A stretch of 8,587 nt of DNA, taken from Balneolales bacterium. GTDB lineage: Bacteria > Bacteroidota > Rhodothermia > Balneolales > Natronogracilivirgulaceae. The notes below the pieces were generated by a model that saw nothing but the letters and a program-made list of their open reading frames with translations, had not been told where the DNA came from and searched no databases. How positions within the stretch are numbered: the stretch's first letter is position 1; each line of letters starts with the position of its first letter. Below, one piece after another: positions 1 through 5,703 of this stretch. The position numbers and the translations under genes are program-made. The DNA lies in assembly GCA_007127665.1 (NCBI GenBank), contig SKYY01000079.1, positions 1 to 8,587 on the forward strand, read 5' to 3'.

Positions 1-8
1 ATCATATA

Positions 9-58
9 CTGTCATATGAGATCATTTTGACATTATACATCCTAATTGATTTAAACCG
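9..58 (+). promoter_or_regulatory. Putative promoter/operator of the amidohydrolase operon, matching the kinase leader
   Basis: The leader of the first amidohydrolase holds CTGTCAT at 9-15 and TCAT at 2-5, 12-15 and 22-25, exactly 10 bp apart. TCATATGA at 12-19 is a perfect palindrome, and TTGACA at 27-32 equals a sigma-70 -35 box. Possible -10 boxes (CCTAAT at 41-46, TTTAAA at 50-55) are weak, so the start of transcription is not resolved. No Shine-Dalgarno sequence precedes the ATG at 59. Positions 9-62 align without gaps to 5654-5707 upstream of the histidine kinase (about 44 of 54 identical). Phased direct repeats are what OmpR/PhoB-class regulators bind; that this region is their target is inferred. 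Confidence 0.5.
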
Positions 59-1477
59 ATGAAGAAACTCTTTCGAACCCTGCTGCTGTCGCCATTGCTT
101 TTTCTTCTCCTGAATGGTGCATTACCGTTCACCGGAACACCTGGTCTGTTCCCGGGAGCTCCCTGGCAGCTCTCTGGTGCTGCCAGCCAGTTTTTTGGTG
201 CCTCCGGCCACTTACTCGGAACTTCCGGCCAGCTTTTCGCCCAGGAACATGCCGTAGCCGTCACCGGTGCGGAGATCATCACCGTGACCGGCGAAACGTA
301 CGAAAACGGCACGCTGCTGGTCCGCGACGGCCGCATCGTCGCCGTGGGCGATGCCGCATCGGTATCCGTCCCCTCCGATGCCGAAGTCATCGACGCTGCC
401 GGCAAAGTGGTGATGCCGGGACTGGTGGACTCGCACTCACACATCGGAGAGGGGGACGGCGGGGACCGTTCCGCCGCATTGCACCCGGATGTGCGCATCA
501 TGGACACCATCTATCCCCGAAGTGACTCATTCCGGCGCGCGCTGGCCGGGGGGCTCACCTCCGTGAACGTAATGCCGGGATCCGGGCATCTGATCAGCGG
601 CCAGACGGTCTACCTCAAACTGCGTCCCGCCAACACGGTTGAAGAAATGCTCATCTATGTGGATGAGGAACGCGGCATTTACGGCGGACTCAAAATGGCC
701 AACGGTACCAATCCGTTGCGGCAGCCGCCATTCCCCGGCACGCGCGCCAAGTCGGCGGCCATGGTCCGTGCCATGTTCTTCCGCGCGCAGGAATACCAGG
801 CCCGCATAGAGGCGGCGCAGGGCGATCCGGAACGCATGCCCGCCCGCGACCTTGCCCTTGAAACCCTGGTGGAAGTGCTGGAAGGCAGGCGCATCGTCCA
901 CAACCACACGCACCGCCACGACGATGTGCTGACGGCTATCCGACTGGCCGATGAGTTTGGATACCGTATGGTGCTGCACCACGTCACCGATGCGTGGAAA
1001 GTGGCCGACGAAATCGCCGCTTCCGGGTATCCCGCATCCATCATCTATGTCGATTCGCCGGGTGGCAAACTGGAGGCGATCAACCTGCTGCCCAAGGCGG
1101 CGCCTATCCTTGAAGAGGCCGGCGTTGACCTGGGCTTCCACACCGACGATCCCATCACCGATTCCCGGCTATTCCTCCGCTCGCCCGCTTTCGGCATCAG
1201 GGAAGGCCTCAGCCGGCAGAAAGCGCTGGAGTCGGTCACCATAGCCAATGCCCGTATGATGGATATCGAAGACCGGGTCGGCTCGCTGGAGCCCGGCAAG
1301 GACGCTGACTTCATCATCCTCTCCGGCGATCCGTTCAGCGTCTACACCCGGGTGGAACAGACCTGGATCGAAGGGCGGAAAGTGTGGGATATCGAGGATC
1401 CCGATGACCGGAAATACGCCACCGGAGGATACCAGGTGATCCGCAGCAGCGGTCACGGACACTATCACGACCACTAA
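59..1477 (+). CDS. Exported metal-dependent amidohydrolase (imidazolonepropionase-like), catalytic member of the pair
   Basis: A 472-residue protein of the amidohydrolase superfamily, expected to hydrolyse an amide or related C-N bond outside the cytoplasm; the substrate cannot be read from sequence. It starts with a basic, strongly hydrophobic signal segment (residues 1-20), followed by five degenerate seven-residue repeats (26-60) and a likely signal peptidase site at LFA-Q (60-62). The enzyme domain follows: a beta-rich start (about 63-120), the metal motif DSHSH with H126 and H128, HNHTHRHDD at 281-289, a histidine pair at H307/H308, and the late aspartate motif HTDD at 361-364. The C-terminal GSLEPGKDADF (408-418) is typical of the superfamily. 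The protein ends in a histidine-rich HGHYHDH tail (466-472). The ATG at 59 has no Shine-Dalgarno but lies in a leader shared with the kinase operon. The next gene follows 61 bp downstream in the same direction, which suggests an operon. Confidence 0.9.
   Translation: MKKLFRTLLLSPLLFLLLNGALPFTGTPGLFPGAPWQLSGAASQFFGASGHLLGTSGQLFAQEHAVAVTGAEIITVTGETYENGTLLVRDGRIVAVGDAASVSVPSDAEVIDAAGKVVMPGLVDSHSHIGEGDGGDRSAALHPDVRIMDTIYPRSDSFRRALAGGLTSVNVMPGSGHLISGQTVYLKLRPANTVEEMLIYVDEERGIYGGLKMANGTNPLRQPPFPGTRAKSAAMVRAMFFRAQEYQARIEAAQGDPERMPARDLALETLVEVLEGRRIVHNHTHRHDDVLTAIRLADEFGYRMVLHHVTDAWKVADEIAASGYPASIIYVDSPGGKLEAINLLPKAAPILEEAGVDLGFHTDDPITDSRLFLRSPAFGIREGLSRQKALESVTIANARMMDIEDRVGSLEPGKDADFIILSGDPFSVYTRVEQTWIEGRKVWDIEDPDDRKYATGGYQVIRSSGHGHYHDH
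134..238 (+). repeat. Five degenerate 21-bp repeats encoding seven-residue units in the signal region
   Basis: Inside the first amidohydrolase, residues 26-60 divide exactly into five heptads: GTPGLFP, GAPWQLS, GAASQFF, GASGHLL and GTSGQLF. Each begins with G followed by A or T, and most have L or F at the sixth position. The DNA follows the same 21-bp period, with units opening GGAAC, GGAGC, GGTGC, GGTGC and GGAAC. The tract lies between the hydrophobic signal core and a plausible signal peptidase site at 60-62, so it may lengthen the signal peptide rather than belong to the mature enzyme. Confidence 0.75.
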
Positions 1478-1496
1478 CATTGCAAAGCACTAACAT
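1472..1496 (+). repeat. 9-bp direct repeat CACTAACAT across the stop codon
   Basis: CACTAACAT occurs at 1472-1480 and again at 1488-1496, 16 bp apart. The first copy contains the TAA stop of the upstream amidohydrolase. It may be the trace of a short slippage duplication at the gene end; no function is evident. Confidence 0.5.
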
Positions 1497-1538
1497 AACA
1501 AAGGAGTACGTCCCTTTTAACAGATCATATTGAACAAA

Positions 1539-2783
1539 ATGCTTCCCATCACCCGTACTTTTCGAACCCTGAGACGACCTGCCGCCTTGCTGGCGCTCAT
1601 CGCCACGCTGCTGTTCCTGCCGCCAACCGCATCCTCCCAGATTGCCGTAACCGCCGATACCGTCTACACGATGGAGGGTGATCCCGTTCTGAACGGCGTG
1701 GTGCTCATCCGTGACGGCAAAATCGAGCGTGTGGGCCCGGCTTCGGAGGTCACTATCCCCGATGGCTACGAGCGCCATAAAGGGGTTGTTGTCACGCCCG
1801 GACTTTTTGACGCACGGACCGTGGTCGGCCTTGCCGGGTATTTCAACCAGGAGCACGATCAGGACCAGCTTGAGCGCTCGCACGCCCTGCAGCCCGATCT
1901 GCGCGCCATTGACGCATACAACGCCCGTGAGGAACTGGTCGGTTTCCTTCGCCGGAACGGCATCACCACGGTGCACACCGGGCATTCGCCCGGGGCCATA
2001 GTGAGCGGACAGACCATGATCGTCAAAACCGCCGGCGGAACGGTGGATGAGGCCCTGCTGGATTCGACCACGGCCCTGGCCATTACACTGGGACCCGGGG
2101 TCCGCGGCCAGTTTGACACGCCCGGTACCCGGTCCAAAGGCATTGCCATGCTGCGGCAGGAGTTGTTGCGGGCCGCTGAATATGCCGAAAAACGACGTCA
2201 TGCGGATGCCGACGGCCGTCCCGACCGCGACTTGAGACTGGATGCCCTGGCCGATATGCTGGAAGGCCGCATTTTCGCTCTTGTCACGGCGCACAAAACA
2301 CACGACATCATGACCGCCCTGCGGCTGCAGCGCGAGTTCGGGTTCCCGATGCTGCTGGACGGCGCCTCGGAGGCGTACCTGCTACTGGATGAGATCAGGG
2401 AGGCCGGCGTGACCGTTATCCTCCATCCTTCCATGGTTCGGCTCCGCGGCGAGACGGAAAATGCGGCGTTTGACACGGCCCGTAAACTGCACGAAGCGGG
2501 CATTCCGTTTGTTTTCCAGAGCGGATACGAAGGCTACGTGCCCAAAACCCGTGTTGTTCTGTTCGAGGCGGCCGTGGCTGTGGGATACGGCCTGGACAGG
2601 ATTGCTGCGCTTAACGCCCTGACTGCAGGTCCGGCAGCACTGTTCGGCATGGATGACCGGCTTGGATCGCTGCGCAGCGGCAAGGACGCCGACCTGGTCA
2701 TCTTCAACGGGGACCCGTTCGAATACACCTCTCGTCCAACTCACGTCTTCATCGACGGAGTGCTCAAGTACAGCATGGACTGA
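1539..2783 (+). CDS. Exported amidohydrolase-superfamily paralogue lacking most metal ligands
   Basis: A protein of about 414 residues, paralogous to the upstream gene; residue numbers here count from the ATG at 1539. A basic, hydrophobic signal segment ends near TASSQ (about 31-35). It keeps the superfamily frame: the N-terminal beta region, IVSGQTM at about 155-161, AHKTHD at about 251-256 and the C-terminal GSLRSGKDADL near 376-386. The HxH metal motif is replaced: VTPGLFDARTV stands where the partner has VMPGLVDSHSH. The later histidine pair is replaced by LLDGASEAY, and the aspartate motif by FQSGYEG. It is therefore probably non-catalytic or uses different chemistry, perhaps as a partner subunit of the upstream enzyme. 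Start choice: ATG 1539 gives a normal signal peptide. An in-frame TTG at 1530 would add three residues, and AAGGAG at 1501-1506 is too far from either to be a convincing ribosome site. The reading frame is intact, so this is not a decaying pseudogene. Confidence 0.85.
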   Translation: MLPITRTFRTLRRPAALLALIATLLFLPPTASSQIAVTADTVYTMEGDPVLNGVVLIRDGKIERVGPASEVTIPDGYERHKGVVVTPGLFDARTVVGLAGYFNQEHDQDQLERSHALQPDLRAIDAYNAREELVGFLRRNGITTVHTGHSPGAIVSGQTMIVKTAGGTVDEALLDSTTALAITLGPGVRGQFDTPGTRSKGIAMLRQELLRAAEYAEKRRHADADGRPDRDLRLDALADMLEGRIFALVTAHKTHDIMTALRLQREFGFPMLLDGASEAYLLLDEIREAGVTVILHPSMVRLRGETENAAFDTARKLHEAGIPFVFQSGYEGYVPKTRVVLFEAAVAVGYGLDRIAALNALTAGPAALFGMDDRLGSLRSGKDADLVIFNGDPFEYTSRPTHVFIDGVLKYSMD

Positions 2784-2799
2784 TTGTTGCAGGCAACAA
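2784..2799 (+). terminator. Short perfect inverted repeat directly after the amidohydrolase operon
   Basis: TTGTTGC-AG-GCAACAA begins at the base after the TGA stop (2781-2783). It is a perfect 7-bp inverted repeat that would fold as a 6-bp stem with a 4-nt loop. No T-run follows, so it is at best a weak or factor-assisted terminator or an mRNA 3'-end stabiliser. Confidence 0.35.
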
Positions 2800-2824
2800 A
2801 TCGCACCAAGCTAAAGACGCCATC

Positions 2825-2856
2825 TGCAAGTCTGCAAGTGCAAGGAAAAGTGCAAG
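2825..2856. repeat. TGCAAG micro-repeat
   Basis: TGCAAG occurs four times in 32 bp, at 2825-2830, 2833-2838, 2839-2844 and 2851-2856, immediately before the 40-bp array. It looks like low-complexity slippage sequence; no role can be assigned. Confidence 0.55.
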
Positions 2857-2860
2857 GCAA

Positions 2861-3013
2861 GAGGTTCTCCTGAAGGATATTGCTACGCCGCTATGCTGCA
2901 GAGGTTCTTCTAAAGGATATTGCTGCGCCGCTATGCTGCAGAGGTTCTCCTGAAGGATATTGCTGCGCCGCTATGCTGCAGAGGTTCTTCTGAAGGATAT
3001 TGCTGTGCAGCAA
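2861..3013. repeat. 40-bp tandem repeat array, about 3.6 units
   Basis: Three complete head-to-tail 40-bp units lie at 2861-2900, 2901-2940 and 2941-2980, with a fourth partial unit from 2981. The fourth matches for its first 25 bases and then diverges. Units begin GAGGTTCTYC, carry GGATATTGCT in the middle and end CTATGCTGCA with a PstI-like CTGCAG across each junction; full units differ at only a few positions. The array has no spacers, so it is not CRISPR. It sits between convergent genes, 16 bp from the stop codon of the minus-strand kinase. A 40-bp period is not a multiple of three, so a repeated peptide is not encoded. It may be an intergenic satellite or a dispersed repeat family of this genome. 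Confidence 0.85.
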
Positions 3014-3014
3014 T
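2999..3014 (-). terminator. Short perfect inverted repeat after the TPR kinase stop
   Basis: ATTGCTG-TG-CAGCAAT is a perfect 7-bp inverted repeat 14 bp beyond the TAA stop (3029-3031) of the minus-strand kinase. It arises where the last 40-bp unit diverges from the consensus, so the divergence itself makes the palindrome. No T-run follows on the minus strand; terminator function is uncertain. Confidence 0.3.
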
Positions 3015-3028
3015 AGTCATGGTCAGTA

Positions 3029-5257
3029 TTACGCCATGCTCTCCGGTTGCAGGCTCGGCTCCTCCATGCCATTCTTCTGCCGCAGAATCCCGGGTCCGGC
3101 ATCCGGGTCGGGCTTGACCGGGAACTCGCAGATGAAACGGCTGCCCTTACCGATTTTACTCTCAAGATGAATACGTCCACCGAGTCGTCCAACAAGCATT
3201 TTTACCGTGTAAAGGCCAAGGCCCGTGGACTCCTCTCCCCCGGTTGGCTTGGCGGACAGCTTGCCGAACATCTGGTACAAATTCTGCTGATCTTCCTTGG
3301 AAAAGCCCGGCCCTTCGTCCTGTACAGAAAACTCCCAGGTCTCTTTTTTACCCAGCACTTCAACACGAACCCGGGAATGTCGCGGCGAGTATTTTATTGC
3401 ATTGGATATGATGTTATCTGCGATGCGGCTCAGATAGGCCGGTTCCGAGTAGGCACTTATGTCAGAAATATCCTTCTCAATGTGGATATTCTTCTTTCTG
3501 GCAATCTCCTTGAAATTGACGAGAGCATGTTCCAGGACCTCACTTACTGACATGTATTCCAGCTTCAGCTCTTTGGTCTCTTTTTCAAGTGAGTGGACCT
3601 CGAGCAGGCTGCTGATCAGCTGATTAAGCCGGTTTGCCGAGTTCATGGCCAGGGCAAGGTGTTCTTTTTCCGACTCATCTCTCAGGGATTCATCAATCAG
3701 CTCCAGAAAGCCGATCACCGCAAACAGCGGATTTCGCAAATCATGGATGATCATGCCGACAAGCCGGGTTTTCTCGTCATTGAGATGCTTGAGTTCTGCG
3801 TTCAGGTCACTGAGCTGAGTGTTCTTTGCCGTGATCACCTCGTTTTTCTGCTTCAGGAACTGGTTTGCTGTTTCGAGTTTATTTTTGTTGCGGAAAAGAA
3901 TCACAAGCAGTGTTCCGGTTATCAGAACCCCAAGAAAAAGTGAGAATAGTATGAGTTGCTGGTTCCTTCCCAGACGCTCCCGATAGGAAAGCTGCTGCCT
4001 GAGCAATTCGTTCTCTGTCGTTTTCAACTCCAGTTCAAGCCGACTGCGTACTTCTTCAAATTCAGTATGCCGTCTTATACTGTCTATCTGGTCAACATAC
4101 TTTCGCTCTTCCCGTATGGCGGCAAGAGCTTCCGGATAATTGCCCAGTTGCTCATTAAGCAACGCTTTCGTATTCCAGGTCCTTGCCAGCACGTTCAGAT
4201 TGTTTGTCTGTCCCGCGAGATTGCTTGATATCTCAATATATTGCGGCACTTCATCATAACGCTCTTTTTTGAATAGCACATCAGCAAGCCCGGCACTGTG
4301 GTACATTACGCCGGGCATGAAATTGATAGACATGCTCTCCTCATATCCCTGCTCGAAAAAAGAATAGGCTAGAGGCAACCGATCCGTATCCATGTAAACC
4401 TGCGCAAGGTTGAAATAATTTTGGATGAGAGACGGGCTGATGCCCATTTGTTGATTGATCATCACGGCTTTGAGCAGGGTATCGGCAGCGGCTTCTTTCA
4501 TCCCGAGGCTGCTCAGCGTATTGGCCATGTTGTTGTAGTTGGTTGCTGACTGCAACCGGTTGCCAATTTGCCGGTTGATCCGAAGCGACCTCCGGTACTC
4601 TTCCAATGCCAAATCGTAATCTTCCTGATTATGCAAAAGAAGGCCGATGTTATTGCGAACCACCGCCTTGTTACTCAGTTCACCGGACTCTTCAAGTTTC
4701 TCCAGTGCTTCATAATAGAGCCGGATCGCCTCAACGGGATTCGTTTCGCTTATGGCTCTGGCACGGGATGCGTACAACGAGCCAATAGTTCGGGCATCTT
4801 CCACTTGCGCTATCAGTTCATTTGCTTTTTCAAGCAAATAACTGCCTTCATCCGGGCGACCGTCCATGAAGCTGAAATTCGATTGTCGGATAAGTGCCTG
4901 GACTTTTTGTTGAGGGCTGCCGTGCTCTTCAATCAGATCCATTGTAGCCTGCAGCTTTTTTTCTCCCTCCCGAATTCGCCTGCGGTCCTGATAGGAAGAC
5001 ACCCGATATAGACTGGCATCAATCAGTGCCTCGTAGTTCCCGACATTACCTGCCTCTTCCATCACGAGAGCTGTCAGAGAATCCGCTTTTGCATAATCGT
5101 TTTTCTGCAACGCTTCGCGAGCCTGTTTGTTCATAGCCCTCAACGCTACGGCAAGCTCATCTTGAGCATCAGAACCCCGCTCAAGGTTATTTGTATCACA
5201 AGCTGCAAACGCAAAAAGGACTATAACCCATAAGACTGACAATTGGGAACGTGTCAT
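3029..5257 (-). CDS. TPR-containing sensor histidine kinase with lipobox-like N-terminus, orphan
   Basis: A 742-residue sensor kinase. The hydrophobic start (5-19) ends in a lipobox-like FAAC with Cys20 followed by Asp21. Residues of about 35-390 form a helical TPR-type sensor; the clearest repeat is near 199-232, with further units at about 235-272, 278-312, 318-350 and 358-388. A coiled coil (about 395-430) leads to one transmembrane segment (about 434-455), then a second coiled coil (456-497). The kinase core has the H-box HDLRNPL with H505, the N-box IADNIISNAIKYSP with N615 and N619, the G1 box DEGPGF (647-652), YQMFGKL (661-667) and the G2 region TGLGLYTVK (678-686). All catalytic motifs look intact. 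There is no receiver domain and no adjacent response regulator on its strand, so its partner is unknown. The TPR part faces the periplasm if the N-terminus is exported, which is typical of Bacteroidota TPR kinases. The ATG at 5257 has no clear Shine-Dalgarno. The gene is visibly AT-richer than the amidohydrolases. Confidence 0.9.
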   Translation of the reverse strand: MTRSQLSVLWVIVLFAFAACDTNNLERGSDAQDELAVALRAMNKQAREALQKNDYAKADSLTALVMEEAGNVGNYEALIDASLYRVSSYQDRRRIREGEKKLQATMDLIEEHGSPQQKVQALIRQSNFSFMDGRPDEGSYLLEKANELIAQVEDARTIGSLYASRARAISETNPVEAIRLYYEALEKLEESGELSNKAVVRNNIGLLLHNQEDYDLALEEYRRSLRINRQIGNRLQSATNYNNMANTLSSLGMKEAAADTLLKAVMINQQMGISPSLIQNYFNLAQVYMDTDRLPLAYSFFEQGYEESMSINFMPGVMYHSAGLADVLFKKERYDEVPQYIEISSNLAGQTNNLNVLARTWNTKALLNEQLGNYPEALAAIREERKYVDQIDSIRRHTEFEEVRSRLELELKTTENELLRQQLSYRERLGRNQQLILFSLFLGVLITGTLLVILFRNKNKLETANQFLKQKNEVITAKNTQLSDLNAELKHLNDEKTRLVGMIIHDLRNPLFAVIGFLELIDESLRDESEKEHLALAMNSANRLNQLISSLLEVHSLEKETKELKLEYMSVSEVLEHALVNFKEIARKKNIHIEKDISDISAYSEPAYLSRIADNIISNAIKYSPRHSRVRVEVLGKKETWEFSVQDEGPGFSKEDQQNLYQMFGKLSAKPTGGEESTGLGLYTVKMLVGRLGGRIHLESKIGKGSRFICEFPVKPDPDAGPGILRQKNGMEEPSLQPESMA

Positions 5258-5340
5258 AATACCGAGTAATAAACCGTCTTTGTTTTCATATAATAAACAA
5301 ATATGCTAAATTTTTAAAAAATCATTACCGTTTATGATTT
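5258..5340 (-). promoter_or_regulatory. AT-rich probable promoter region of the TPR kinase
   Basis: Reading away from the TPR kinase, this stretch is very AT-rich, with TTTTTTAAAAATTT, CATATTTG (one base off the Bacteroidota -7 box TAnnTTTG) and TTTATTATATG. No matching -33 box can be picked with confidence. Its position and composition suggest the promoter; the exact element is not resolved. Confidence 0.3.
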
Positions 5341-5534
5341 CCGTTTCGGCCCGGCGCGTATTCAGGTAATATTCTTTGTTAATACATTACTTGAGTCGAT
5401 AAACTGACTGATTGCCGGATGTCTGAGTACAGAAATCACTGATACGGGATACCGTCTGGTGCTATTAGATCGTTATTACATGCGTTACAATTCAATAAAG
5501 GTTTATAAATGAATCATTCATGGCCGTTATTTCG
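5341..5534. other. Non-coding left half of the divergent control region
   Basis: About 190 bp between the two divergent kinase genes. I see no gene of normal size on either strand. Near its right end lies TGAATCATTCA (5510-5520), an almost perfect 11-bp palindrome, preceded by AAAGG and TTTATAAA. The rest has no recognisable element. Confidence 0.4.
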
Positions 5535-5598
5535 GACACACAGGCGCATGATTACTTCCATGAATGCTCCATGTGTCCGCTTGAATCCAAAGTTTTAA
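5509..5598 (+). CDS. Possible 29-codon leader ORF
   Basis: An ATG at 5509 opens a 29-residue frame (MNHSWPLFRTHRRMITSMNA..., TAA ending at 5598). AAAGG at 5497-5501 lies 7 bp upstream, a better ribosome site than that of the kinase gene itself. The peptide resembles nothing I know, and the same bases carry the CATG motif cluster. It may be a leader peptide, a second-order effect of the repeats, or chance. A 15-codon frame follows at 5603-5650. Confidence 0.15.
   Translation: MNHSWPLFRTHRRMITSMNAPCVRLNPKF
5533..5579. repeat. 8-bp inverted repeat CGGACACA / TGTGTCCG
   Basis: CGGACACA at 5533-5540 and TGTGTCCG at 5572-5579 are exact reverse complements with a 31-bp interval, upstream of the kinase operon. 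The left arm overlaps the first GACACACAGG repeat copy. It could be a two-site operator; a stable hairpin is less likely given the long loop. Confidence 0.4.
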
Positions 5599-5648
5599 AC
5601 ACATGAAACGAACATGGCAGCCTCTTGTTGACACACAGGGGCATGATT
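5535..5648 (+). repeat. Degenerate direct repeat GACACACAGGNGCATGATT, two copies
   Basis: GACACACAGG[C/G]GCATGATT occurs at 5535-5553 and 5630-5648, 95 bp apart, with one mismatch in 19 bases. Similarity continues loosely downstream of each copy to TTTTAAACACATGAAA (5593-5608) and ATTTAAACAGATGAAA (5694-5709). Each copy therefore looks like a version of the same leader of about 70-80 bp, the second of which leads into the kinase gene. It is probably an old tandem duplication of the promoter region. Confidence 0.6.
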
Positions 5649-5653
5649 GAATC

Positions 5654-5703
5654 CTGTCATGTGAGTTCATTCTGTCCATATGAATCATAATTGATTTAAA
5701 CAG
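5654..5703 (+). promoter_or_regulatory. Putative promoter/operator of the two-component operon
   Basis: CTGTCAT at 5654-5660, TCAT at 5667-5670 (10 bp after the TCAT at 5657-5660), CTGTCCAT at 5672-5679 and TCAT at 5685-5688 form a row of similar elements. CATAAT (5686-5691) differs from the sigma-70 -10 consensus by one base, with no good -35, as expected for an activator-dependent promoter. The order resembles a PhoB-type box sitting upstream of a -10. The block matches the leader of the first amidohydrolase in the same register relative to the start codon. Autoregulation by the response regulator downstream is inferred. No Shine-Dalgarno is seen before the ATG at 5704. Confidence 0.5.

Noticed and set aside
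22..510. 162-codon minus-strand frame with Pro/Trp-rich repeats
   Set aside because: The repeats are the complement of the 21-bp heptad tract of the amidohydrolase; no independent support for translation.
527..1141. 204-codon minus-strand frame
   Set aside because: Antisense shadow of the first amidohydrolase with no domain.
1335..2303. 322-codon open frame on the minus strand across both amidohydrolases
   Set aside because: It lies opposite two well-supported genes with conserved family motifs, and its protein shows no recognisable domain. High GC coding sequence commonly leaves the antisense frame open.
2861..3013. CRISPR array
   Set aside because: Units are contiguous with no unique spacers, and no cas gene is nearby.
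2920..3117. 65-codon plus-strand frame starting in the 40-bp array
   Set aside because: It is made of repeat sequence read in shifting frames and then runs antisense into the TPR kinase end; not a credible gene.
5654..5679. Calling the leader a true Pho box and the regulator PhoB
   Set aside because: The half-site similarity to CTGTCAT is real, but the whole OmpR/PhoB class uses similar phased repeats, there is no phosphate-uptake gene here, and the sensor kinase is not PhoR-like in its large extracytoplasmic domain.
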